The notes beneath the pieces are model-generated. The model was not told where the DNA came from, searched no databases, and saw only the letters and a program-made list of their open reading frames with translations. From JAQIBY01 sp963676165 (GTDB taxonomy: Bacteria; Bacteroidota; Bacteroidia; Bacteroidales; ML635J-15), in NCBI GenBank assembly GCA_963676165.1, contig OY781043.1, positions 868,001 to 932,000 on the forward strand: a stretch of 64,000 nt of DNA, given 5' to 3'. The translations under genes and the position numbers were made by a program. This document shows, piece after piece, positions 1 to 7,180 of the stretch; position 1 is the first letter of the stretch; each line of letters starts with the position of its first letter.

Positions 1-78
1 TTTTTTTGTGATTTTTTTCAAAAAAGTTGCAGCAAATCTCCTTACCTTACGTACTAAAAATAGAAAGCATAGCCCAAA

Positions 79-624
79 TTGACAGATCGAAACGACATAT
101 TGCGAAAGATTTCGGAAGAATGTAAGCAACAAAAGCCTGAGGCTATGGCGCAGTTGTACACCATGTATGCATCTAAAATGTACAATACAAGTTATCGCTT
201 GTTAAGTAACAGAGCAGATGCTCAGGATGCCATGCAAGAGGCTTTTATTTCTGCCTGGAAAGCGTTTCCTCGTTTCGATTTGTCAAAGTCTCCTGAGAAA
301 TGGATAAGGACATTGGTAATTAATAAGTCCATAGATATGTTGAGGAAGCGAAAGCGCTGGAAAGCGGATTTGAAAGAAAATCTGGATGTGCAGGACATCT
401 CTGAGGAAAGCATACCTTTTCATGAGTTCTCTGTACAAATGGTAAAGAATGAAATCATGAACTTACCAGATGCTTGTCGGACTGTTATCTCGCTTTATTT
501 AATTGAAGGATTAGATTATCAGGAGATTTCAGGATATCTGAAGTTAAAAGAATCATCCGTTCGATCACAGGTTTCCCGTGGAATGGCAAAATTGAAAGTT
601 GCATTAAAACACACAAACGAATGA
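79..624 (+). CDS. ECF-type RNA polymerase sigma factor
   Basis: A 181-residue sigma-70 family protein of the extracytoplasmic function class. Region 2 lies at about residues 20-90 (DAMQEAFISAWKAF is the typical helix). Region 4 lies at about 128-175, with the helix-turn-helix LDYQEISGYLKLKESSVRSQ. The only in-frame start is TTG at 79, because a TAG stop sits at 70-72. A TTG start is unusual but gives the expected family length. The stop overlaps the start of the next gene (ATGA), so the two are translationally coupled. That is the usual sigma/anti-sigma arrangement in Bacteroidota. Downstream genes for a secreted protein and an outer-membrane barrel suggest a cell-envelope regulon. The family call is firm; the signal it senses is unknown. 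Confidence 0.9.
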   Translation: MTDRNDILRKISEECKQQKPEAMAQLYTMYASKMYNTSYRLLSNRADAQDAMQEAFISAWKAFPRFDLSKSPEKWIRTLVINKSIDMLRKRKRWKADLKENLDVQDISEESIPFHEFSVQMVKNEIMNLPDACRTVISLYLIEGLDYQEISGYLKLKESSVRSQVSRGMAKLKVALKHTNE

Positions 625-1148
625 AAACATATTTTGAACAAAACAGAGAAAAATTTGATACGGAAAGTCTTCCGGAAAATCATATCAATGTGTTTTCTGA
701 AAAACTTTACAAGCAAAAGCGTTTGCATAAACGGTTTCAGTTGACCTCTGTTGCAGCTGCCGCAATTTTGCTGATCTTGAGTGGATATTTTCTTAAACAA
801 GAAATTCAGAACTCATCCATCGATCATGAGTTTGTGTTTTGTTATCAGGCATTACCTGAAGCAGTGTCCGAAGACATACAAAATGCCGATGTGTATTATG
901 CAAGAAATCTGATAAAACTTCAGAAAGAATGCTTAAGTGCAATTCCAGCAAGTCATTTCATGGCCAGAATTGACTATATCCAGCACATGGGACAATATTA
1001 TAATTCTCGTTGTGAGTTGGTGCAAAAGCTGGAAAGCGAGCCAGACAACCAGGCTTTATGCTCTGCCCTGATCAGGCAATATCATGTGGTTGAAAAACAG
1101 CAGTCTGCCCTTGCAGAATTGTTGAGAAAACAAAAAGTGTTGAATTAA
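621..1148 (+). CDS. probable membrane anti-sigma partner of the ECF sigma factor
   Basis: A 175-residue protein with a cytoplasmic N-terminus of about 40 residues, one predicted membrane segment (residues ~42-62, SVAAAAILLILSGYFL) and a helical, charged extracytoplasmic C-terminus. It starts inside the stop codon of the sigma-factor gene (ATGA overlap). Topology and position are those of an anti-sigma factor: an N-terminal sigma-binding part, one membrane helix and an outer sensor part. I do not recognise a named domain such as the zinc-binding anti-sigma fold, and there is no HxxxCxxC motif. The role therefore rests on context. Confidence 0.6.
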   Translation: MKTYFEQNREKFDTESLPENHINVFSEKLYKQKRLHKRFQLTSVAAAAILLILSGYFLKQEIQNSSIDHEFVFCYQALPEAVSEDIQNADVYYARNLIKLQKECLSAIPASHFMARIDYIQHMGQYYNSRCELVQKLESEPDNQALCSALIRQYHVVEKQQSALAELLRKQKVLN

Positions 1149-1160
1149 AAACGTAAAATT

Positions 1161-2189
1161 ATGAGAAACTGTTTGTCTTTATTTGTTTTGCCTATTTTGT
1201 TTTTGAGCTTATTTGGTGTAACACTGCACGCTCAAACAGAAAGCAAGCATTATGAGCAATCCTTTGCGATTGATAAAAAAGCAAATCTGATTATAGATAC
1301 AGAATTTGCAGATGTAAAAATCATTCCTAACGATAAGCCGGAAATTGTCATGCAAGTTGATGTAAAAGTGACTTGTTCCAAAGCCGAAAAAGCCAAGAAA
1401 ATGGTTGAACTTATTGATGTTGATATGAAGCAATCTGGAGGTGATGTTAAATTAGATATTGATCTTGGTAGTCATTTTAATAATGTGGAGCTTGATGTTC
1501 AAGCTATTATTAAGGCTCCTGTTTATGTGGATTTGTCAACAGATATGGAATATGGGAATCTGAGTCTGAATGAAATTACCGGTCGCTACGATATCGAAAT
1601 AGAGTTTGGTGCAGTAACTGTTGGTAAGTTGCTTAATGATTCTCCTGATAATCGTTTGGATCTTGAGTATTGCGAGCCCGTAATTATTGGAATTATGAAA
1701 AAGGGTGAAATTAGTGCAGATTTTAGTGATATTAAATTGAAGGCTGCTGGGGATGTGCGTATTTCCGGTGATTATACCGATTATTTCATTGGGAAAGTGA
1801 TTGCAGTTCATGCTCAAATGGATTTTGGAAGTTTGTCAATTCAAGAAGTTGTAGGTATAGCTTTTCAAGGGGATTATGTTACTGTCCAATTAGAGAATGT
1901 ATTGGATCAGGCTCGGTTTGAAATGGATTTTGGTAGCTTAAGTATTCAATCTTTAGATGAAGAGTTTGAAATTTTGAGCATAAAATCCGATTATTTGGAT
2001 GCATCTGTCCATCTTGGTGATCTTAAAAGTTTTGTTGTTGATGGCTATTTGGAATATTCAGATGTTGATGTTCCGGATTTCGTGACAAAAAAAACTGTTG
2101 AGTATACCGGAACGAAACTTTCTGGAGGCAAAGGAGAGGCAAAGTTCAATGTTGAAATGGATTTTGGCTCACTGAAAATTCAAAAATAA
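1161..2189 (+). CDS. secreted beta-repeat protein (DUF4097/adhesin-like)
   Basis: A 342-residue exported protein. The signal peptide is residues 1-25 (hydrophobic core FVLPILFLSLFGV, cleavage after HAQ). The mature part is built from short alternating beta strands. The phrase MDFGSL recurs at about residues 218, 254 and 333, and related forms (EYGNLSL, EFGAVTV, DFSDIKL, DYLDASV) fill the spaces, as expected for a beta-solenoid like DUF4097 proteins. It follows the putative anti-sigma gene by 12 bases and is probably in the same operon. No catalytic residues are apparent. A role in the envelope stress response governed by the sigma factor is inferred from position only. Confidence 0.6.
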   Translation: MRNCLSLFVLPILFLSLFGVTLHAQTESKHYEQSFAIDKKANLIIDTEFADVKIIPNDKPEIVMQVDVKVTCSKAEKAKKMVELIDVDMKQSGGDVKLDIDLGSHFNNVELDVQAIIKAPVYVDLSTDMEYGNLSLNEITGRYDIEIEFGAVTVGKLLNDSPDNRLDLEYCEPVIIGIMKKGEISADFSDIKLKAAGDVRISGDYTDYFIGKVIAVHAQMDFGSLSIQEVVGIAFQGDYVTVQLENVLDQARFEMDFGSLSIQSLDEEFEILSIKSDYLDASVHLGDLKSFVVDGYLEYSDVDVPDFVTKKTVEYTGTKLSGGKGEAKFNVEMDFGSLKIQK

Positions 2190-2225
2190 TATATCTTGTG
2201 TTACGATTTTTCCCACAAAAGCAAG

Positions 2226-2259
2226 AAAACTTATCAGTCGTAAATTAGTGAGTTTTTTT
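2226..2259 (+). terminator. probable rho-independent terminator
   Basis: An imperfect stem of nine pairs including G-T wobbles (2226-2234 with 2248-2256) runs directly into seven T residues. It lies 37 bases after the stop of the beta-repeat gene. Confidence 0.5.
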
Positions 2260-2351
2260 GCATTTTCTTGAACAATGATGGAAAAGATTTGTATAATTGT
2301 TGTCAATAAATAAAAAGACATTTAGTTATAAAATCATAAAATAAAGAACAC

Positions 2352-2822
2352 ATGAAAAAAATAATTTTAGTTTTTGTCGCAGTTTTTGCTTTTGCTTTTA
2401 TGGCAAACGCTCAGTCAAACGCCATAGGTTTACGATTAGGTGGAGGTAGTTATAATGGTGGAGAGATATCATATCAAACTGCAATTGGTAGTTCCAATCG
2501 TTTGGAACTCGATTTTGGTTTTGGTGCGAGTAAAAATCATACCCGTTTATATGGAGTCGCAATTTATCAGTGGATGTGGAACATTACTGATGGTTTAAAT
2601 TGGTATGCTGGTCCCGGAGTTTCTGGTGGATTATATACTTACGAAGACAATGATGGTTTCTTTAATGTTGCTGTAGGTGGTCAAATAGGAATTGAATATG
2701 ATTTTAACACGCTTGGGGCTCCGCTTCTTGTCAGTATTGATGCTCGTCCTATGTGGGATTTTCTTGGAGATAATCCTGGACTTGGTTGGGGGGCAGCCTT
2801 AGGTATCCGCTACACATTTTAA
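2352..2822 (+). CDS. small outer-membrane beta-barrel protein
   Basis: A 156-residue protein with a signal peptide (residues 1-20, FVAVFAFAFMANAQ). The mature chain is Gly/aromatic-rich and strand-like, and ends RYTF with a C-terminal Phe, typical of an 8-stranded outer-membrane barrel. There are no cysteines and no catalytic motif. It lies 162 bases after the beta-repeat gene, beyond a likely terminator, so it may have its own promoter. It could be a target of the upstream ECF sigma factor. Specific function unknown. Confidence 0.65.
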   Translation: MKKIILVFVAVFAFAFMANAQSNAIGLRLGGGSYNGGEISYQTAIGSSNRLELDFGFGASKNHTRLYGVAIYQWMWNITDGLNWYAGPGVSGGLYTYEDNDGFFNVAVGGQIGIEYDFNTLGAPLLVSIDARPMWDFLGDNPGLGWGAALGIRYTF

Positions 2823-2849
2823 AGAGGCGTCAAAAAAATATGAAACTAA

Positions 2850-2880
2850 ATGAGGGAGCATCTCCCTCATTTTTGTTTTT
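2850..2880. terminator. bidirectional terminator between convergent genes
   Basis: A perfect nine-pair hairpin (2850-2858 with 2862-2870, loop CAT) is followed by a T-rich run to 2880 and preceded by an A-rich run. It sits between the barrel gene and the convergent oxyR stop and can serve both strands. Confidence 0.85.
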
Positions 2881-3814
2881 ATACCAAGGGAATAATATCC
2901 CCTTGCTTTTCTTGCATTGATTTTGGTATTTTCTCTTGAATGCTTGTTTTAAGTGCTTCCAATAATCTTACCCTTGGATAGGATTTTCGATAGCACAAAC
3001 TAACTTCCCGAGTAGGAACCGGGGGATAGAATTCTCTTAATTTTTGTCGTTGATTTCCAGATAAATCCGTCTTTGCCAATTGCGGTAGTAAGGTGTAACC
3101 ACCTTCGCTGTCAATTAGTCGGATAATCGAGTTGAATGAGTCTGTTCTAAATTCTACTTCGTATTTTTCAATATAATTCTTGTTTGTATGGCATAAGTTG
3201 ATTACCTGATCTCTAAAACAATGACCGTCTTTCAAAAGCCAAAGTCCATCAGTTGTAATTTGATACGTATTTAGCTTATCAAACTCTGACAATTGGTGTT
3301 TGGGAGAAATGTATGCTTGAAAACTCTCATAATACAAAGGATCTTCGATGAGACCTTGTGTGTCAAGTGGAGTCGCCATAATGCCAGCATCTAAATCACC
3401 TTTTATTGTTTTTTCTATGATTTCTTCTGTTACTAGCTCGTCAATGAAAAGTGAAACCTTGGGATAATGCTTTTTAAATTCAGGAATAAATTGATATGCA
3501 AGGTAAGGTAGAATAGTTGGAATAATACCAAGACGAATTTCCCCTGTGAGTGTTTTTCTGAAACTTAGTGCAGTGTCTAGTAAAGCATCATGTTTTTCAA
3601 GCACCTCTTTGGCCTTTTCCAAAATGAGTTTGCCCTGACTTGTGGGTTGAACTGGGTTCACTGAACGGTCAAAAATAATCACTTCCAACTCCTCTTCTAA
3701 TTTTTTTATTTGCATGCTAAGCGTTGGTTGGGTTACAAAGGAATGTTCCGATGCTTTCTGAAAGCTTTGGTATTTCTCGACTGCAAGAATATATCCAAGT
3801 TGAATAATCGTCAT
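2879..3814 (-). CDS. oxyR: LysR-family hydrogen-peroxide sensor OxyR
   Basis: A LysR-type regulator of 311 residues when started at the ATG whose complement is 3812-3814. An upstream in-frame ATG at 3850 would add 12 unlikely hydrophobic residues. The N-terminal helix-turn-helix spans about residues 15-60 (FQKASEHSFVTQPTLSMQIK). The redox motif GHCFRDQVINLC places cysteines at 199 and 208, the same numbers as in E. coli OxyR, which supports the chosen start. In known OxyR proteins these cysteines form a disulfide on peroxide exposure and switch on antioxidant genes. The gene is divergent from a peroxiredoxin gene 111 bases away, a likely direct target. Confidence 0.93.
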   Translation of the reverse strand: MTIIQLGYILAVEKYQSFQKASEHSFVTQPTLSMQIKKLEEELEVIIFDRSVNPVQPTSQGKLILEKAKEVLEKHDALLDTALSFRKTLTGEIRLGIIPTILPYLAYQFIPEFKKHYPKVSLFIDELVTEEIIEKTIKGDLDAGIMATPLDTQGLIEDPLYYESFQAYISPKHQLSEFDKLNTYQITTDGLWLLKDGHCFRDQVINLCHTNKNYIEKYEVEFRTDSFNSIIRLIDSEGGYTLLPQLAKTDLSGNQRQKLREFYPPVPTREVSLCYRKSYPRVRLLEALKTSIQEKIPKSMQEKQGDIIPLV

Positions 3815-3850
3815 ATAGATAAAATTTATAGCGAATATAAAAAATATCAA

Positions 3851-3882
3851 TTTGACTTATGTTGTTTTGCGTTGTATATTTG
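3851..3882 (+). promoter_or_regulatory. Bacteroidota promoter of the peroxiredoxin gene
   Basis: TTTG at 3851-3854, 20 bases, then TATATTTG at 3875-3882, matching the TTTG/TAnnTTTG consensus of this phylum. The start codon follows at 3926. The AT-rich segment between this promoter and oxyR contains degenerate ATAG/CTAT-like dyads that could bind OxyR. That last point is inference. Confidence 0.7.
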
Positions 3883-3925
3883 TATCGAATTAAATAATTA
3901 ATAACAATTAAAAATAAATTAGAAT

Positions 3926-4585
3926 ATGGAAAATCAAGAAATCAACATTACTCCAATGCCAAGAATTGGCGACATGGCACCAGATTTTACTGCAAAAACT
4001 ACAATTGGTGACGTTAAATTTTCAGATTACAATAAAGGATCATGGGTAGTATTATTTTCACACCCAGCAGATTTTACTCCGGTATGTACAACTGAAATGT
4101 CTGGTTTTGCAACTCGTAAAGGTGAATTTGATGAATTGAACACTAAACTTATGGGTTTAAGTATTGATTCCATTCATTCACATCTTGCATGGGTAAATAA
4201 TGTGAAGAAAAACACAGGTGTGTATTTCGATTTCCCAATCATTGCTGATATTGATATGAAAGTGTCAAAACTTTATGGAATGTTACAACCAAACGAAGCT
4301 GAAACTGCTGCAGTACGTGCGGTATATTTCATTGATCCTAACGGAAAAATTCGTTTAATTATGTATTATCCATTGAATGTTGGTCGTAATATGGACGAAA
4401 TCATTCGCGTATTGAAAGCACTTCAAACATCTGACAAGCATGGTGTAGCTATGCCATTAGACTGGAAACCAGGAGACAAAGTGATTGTTCCTCCACCAGC
4501 AAACCTTGAAGCAATGGCTGAGCGCGAAAAGAGTACATACGAGATGATTGATTGGTATCTCGCAAAAACCGAGATTAAAGAATAA
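3926..4585 (+). CDS. 1-Cys peroxiredoxin of the Prx6 type
   Basis: A 219-residue peroxidase that reduces hydrogen peroxide and organic peroxides in the cytoplasm. The peroxidatic Cys54 lies in SHPADFTPVCTTE, with the PxxxT/SxxC signature. The long C-terminal domain (residues ~165-219, with PLDWKPGDKVIVPPP) is characteristic of the Prx6 subfamily. Cys54 is the only cysteine in the protein, so it must be recycled by an external thiol. It is transcribed divergently from oxyR and is probably peroxide-inducible. A strong GC-rich terminator follows. Confidence 0.92.
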   Translation: MENQEINITPMPRIGDMAPDFTAKTTIGDVKFSDYNKGSWVVLFSHPADFTPVCTTEMSGFATRKGEFDELNTKLMGLSIDSIHSHLAWVNNVKKNTGVYFDFPIIADIDMKVSKLYGMLQPNEAETAAVRAVYFIDPNGKIRLIMYYPLNVGRNMDEIIRVLKALQTSDKHGVAMPLDWKPGDKVIVPPPANLEAMAEREKSTYEMIDWYLAKTEIKE

Positions 4586-4624
4586 ATCTTTTAACCACAT
4601 GAAGTTACATTAATATCAGGTAGG

Positions 4625-4653
4625 GCGCCGGAATTTCCGGCGCTTTCTGTTTT
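4625..4653 (+). terminator. rho-independent terminator of the peroxiredoxin gene
   Basis: A GC-rich hairpin (4625-4633 with 4635-4643; the innermost pair or two open to form the loop) is followed by a T-rich stretch to 4653. Confidence 0.85.
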
Positions 4654-4655
4654 TA

Positions 4656-5111
4656 TAGGTCAGAAGCCATGTGTCATGTGTCAGGGGTCAAGATTTAGAA
4701 GATAGGAGTTTGCTGGTAGTAAGAGAGTTGGGTAGGAAACGGTGTTGTGTCGCATCCACGCATCTTTGCAAGTACATACAATCGAATGACTTTTGTCCAT
4801 TTTCCCGCTCTCATGTTTTCTCTTCTCCAGTTCGCAAATCAGGTGTCAGGTGTTTGACCCGTCCTGAAATAGGTTTACACAAAAGGTGTAAAAATGGAAA
4901 AACGAAGTCAACTTATTACAGGATTAAAAATTATGTGTAAATTTGCAATAGAATTTAAATGTTTAACTGTAGACTTTTTAGGAAGAGAGAGCTGTTTTTC
5001 AATCCACAAGCAAAATATCATTTTAGTAACATCCACCCCTTATTTTGCCTGTTTCAATCCAATAAAAGGCAGGTTTACCTATAAAGTTGCTCTAAAGTAA
5101 TTCTGATATCG
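4656..5111. other. gene-free spacer
   Basis: About 455 bases without a convincing gene. Two short open frames here lack any recognisable protein character. The segment TCGCAAATCAGG near 4835 recurs near 13257, suggesting decayed dispersed repeat material. The right end holds the motif at 5033-5055 and the promoter elements described separately. Confidence 0.5.
5033..5055 (+). promoter_or_regulatory. candidate LytTR operator, copy 1
   Basis: A 23-bp segment beginning CCACCCCTTATTTTG and ending GTTTC. It matches the segment at 7036-7058 in 20 of 23 positions; all three differences are C/T transitions. It lies upstream of the sensor kinase/LytTR regulator operon, while the other copy lies upstream of the efflux operon. 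Binding by the LytTR protein is inferred. Confidence 0.55.
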
Positions 5112-5119
5112 TATTTTTG
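5087..5119 (+). promoter_or_regulatory. probable promoter of the lytS/lytTR operon
   Basis: TTG at 5087-5089, a 22-base spacer, then TATTTTTG at 5112-5119. The -7 element overlaps the TTG that would start the longest kinase reading frame. If the promoter is real, translation must start further downstream, for instance at TTG 5138. Confidence 0.5.
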
Positions 5120-6193
5120 GGGATAAAATTTAGTAATTTGAAAAGAAGTAATTCTATAAAACAGCTAAAGGGAGCAGTCTTTATATCTTCTATTGCAATG
5201 GGGATTCTGCTTAGTTTTCCTCCATTTAGAGATGCTTCTTTTTCAATATCAGATTTTCTCTTCAACGCATTATTTGTTAGCTCCTTATCTTTTGCTATTT
5301 GGGTTATAAATCTTTTTCTGTTACATCTGAGTGAAACTTATCGCAGGTTAAGAATTAAAAATAATTTTAGGCGTTTGCTAAGCTATATACTTAATGAATT
5401 ATTCCTAATCCCGATAGTTTTTCTTTACTTTCAATATTTGGGGAATTATTATAAATTTGAATTATCGGAAGGAGTAACTTTCAACTATCCGAAAGCGATT
5501 GTTTTTATCTTTTTTCTGAATACAGCTATCAATGTAATAGAAGCCAGTATTCTCTTGAAGAATAAAAGGATAATGATAGAACTTGAAAATGCTAAACTAA
5601 AACAACAAAACACAGAAGCATTTTACAACCAGCTAAAACAGCAAATCAATCCTCATTTTCTATTTAATTCTCTCAATATTCTCAAATCCCTTATCAAAAG
5701 GGAACCCGATACTGCTGAAAATTATTTGGTAAAATTATCTGAATTTCTTAGGGTGTCTATTGCATCAGCGAATGAAAATACGGTAATTCTCAAAGAAGAA
5801 CTGGAGTTATGTACTGACTATTTGGAAATGCAGAAAGTTCGTTTTGGAAAGGCTCTACAATATTCGTTTAATATTCCTATGAATGTTCAGGAGTCGGGAT
5901 TTGCTCCTATTTTTTCCATTCAATTACTTGTGGAAAATGCCATTAAACATAATTCACTAACGAATGAAAAACCATTAAAAATAGATGTTACTTGCAATTC
6001 AGGGTATATATCAGTTTCTAATAACCGTCAAATAAAACTAACTTCAGAAACTTCCACAGGAGTAGGATTAAAGAACTTATCAGAACGCTATAAGATATTG
6101 TCCGGAGAAGATATTACCATTACAGAAAGTGAAAAAGAGTTTTGTGTTAAGATAAAAATATTAACCAATGAGAATAGTTATAATAGAGGATGA
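5117..6193 (+). CDS. LytS/YehU-type sensor histidine kinase
   Basis: Up to 358 residues. Four membrane helices occupy about residues 20-155 (for example FLFNALFVSSLSFAIWVINL and AIVFIFFLNTAINVIEASIL). A coiled segment follows, then the His_kinase domain with the phospho-acceptor His180 in QQINPHFLFNSLN and an HATPase N-box, LLVENAIKHN. The periplasmic parts are short, as in kinases that sense the membrane or small hydrophobic ligands. The start is uncertain: no ATG precedes the first membrane helix, TTG 5117 gives the longest form, TTG 5138 is an alternative, and ATG 5198 would cut into helix 1. It overlaps the response-regulator gene by 26 bases, and an efflux operon follows. Confidence 0.88.
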   Translation: MGIKFSNLKRSNSIKQLKGAVFISSIAMGILLSFPPFRDASFSISDFLFNALFVSSLSFAIWVINLFLLHLSETYRRLRIKNNFRRLLSYILNELFLIPIVFLYFQYLGNYYKFELSEGVTFNYPKAIVFIFFLNTAINVIEASILLKNKRIMIELENAKLKQQNTEAFYNQLKQQINPHFLFNSLNILKSLIKREPDTAENYLVKLSEFLRVSIASANENTVILKEELELCTDYLEMQKVRFGKALQYSFNIPMNVQESGFAPIFSIQLLVENAIKHNSLTNEKPLKIDVTCNSGYISVSNNRQIKLTSETSTGVGLKNLSERYKILSGEDITITESEKEFCVKIKILTNENSYNRG

Positions 6194-6929
6194 AGAGTTT
6201 ACGGCAACTGACCTTGTTGACACTATTTGTCAAGTAGAGCCTGACACACAGATTGTTAGCGTACTGGGATCTGTGAAGGCGGGCATTAAATTCTTTAAAA
6301 AAAATACGGAAACTATTGATTTGATATTTTCGGATATACAATTGGGTGATGGGCTTAGTTTTGAGATTTTTGATGCTGTTAGCATTTCTTCACCTGTTGT
6401 ATTTTGTACCGCTTTTAATGAGTATGCTTTACAAGCATTCAAGGCAAATAGTATTGATTACGTTTTAAAACCGTTTTCACAGAAATCTATTGTAAATGCT
6501 TTGGGTAAGTATAAATCTTTGAAAACATCTTTTCTTGAGAATAACTTTAATTACAGTGCAATAATTGACCTTTTTAGGAAAACCAATCAAAAATCCAATG
6601 CCATATTAGTTTATCAAAAAGACAAGATATTTCCGATAAAATTTGAAAACATTGCCTTGTTTTATATTGAAAAAGAAATTACTTATTTGATAACGCTTGG
6701 CAATCAAAAGTACACCATAAAGAAAACCCTTGATGAAGTAGAGAAAATATCGCCCGACAATTTTTACAGGGCGAACCGTCAACACTTGCTTAATAGTGAA
6801 GCCATAAAAGATATTTCTCAATATTTTGCAAGAAAGCTGGCTGTTTCACTTAAAATTTCTTATAAAGAAAAAATCATTATCAGCAAGGGAAAAAGTACTG
6901 ATTTTCTAAGTTGGCTTTCAGAAAGTTAA
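6168..6929 (+). CDS. LytTR-family response regulator
   Basis: A 253-residue regulator. Receiver domain: residues 1-120, with acidic pair Glu7/Asp8, phospho-acceptor Asp56 in LIFSDIQLGDG, Thr81 and Lys101 (YVLKPF). LytTR DNA-binding domain: about 145-250, including YIEKEITYLITLGNQKY and FYRANRQHLLN. It starts inside the kinase gene, so the two proteins form one two-component system. LytTR proteins bind pairs of roughly 9-bp direct half-sites about two helical turns apart. Such a pair is present before the downstream efflux genes at 7031-7056. Confidence 0.92.
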   Translation: MRIVIIEDEEFTATDLVDTICQVEPDTQIVSVLGSVKAGIKFFKKNTETIDLIFSDIQLGDGLSFEIFDAVSISSPVVFCTAFNEYALQAFKANSIDYVLKPFSQKSIVNALGKYKSLKTSFLENNFNYSAIIDLFRKTNQKSNAILVYQKDKIFPIKFENIALFYIEKEITYLITLGNQKYTIKKTLDEVEKISPDNFYRANRQHLLNSEAIKDISQYFARKLAVSLKISYKEKIIISKGKSTDFLSWLSES

Positions 6930-7030
6930 TGTTTATTTTTCTTTTTCCCTCTTCATCATCTAAATTTGTCTTGAAACGAATGAGAATAAAGGAAGCTATT
7001 AACATATCTTATGGTTTATATCCGTATATT

Positions 7031-7058
7031 CCGTTCCATCCCTTATTTTGTCCGTTTC
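7031..7058 (+). promoter_or_regulatory. candidate LytTR operator, copy 2
   Basis: CCGTT occurs at 7031-7035 and again at 7052-7056, exactly 21 bp apart (two helical turns). The block 7036-7058 is the near-copy of 5033-5055. A -7-like TATATTTT follows at 7123-7130. It precedes the efflux operon by 123 bases. Its identity as an operator is inferred from spacing, repetition and context. Confidence 0.55.
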
Positions 7059-7180
7059 GCTATAATATAGCTTTGAATTTTTTATATTCATATAGACCTT
7101 TACGTCTGGAAACGCAATAGCTTATATTTTAAAATAGTTAGGAATAATCTTTAAGAATCATTATTAACAAAAATAGATAT

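Noticed and set aside
4671..5100. Two open reading frames in the spacer after the peroxiredoxin gene
   Set aside because: They overlap each other, have atypical cysteine-rich or mixed composition, no recognisable motif, and contain decayed repeat text and promoter-like elements.
6911..7120. 69-residue reading frame between the regulator and the TolC-like gene
   Set aside because: It overlaps the end of the regulator gene and covers the candidate operator region. No protein features.
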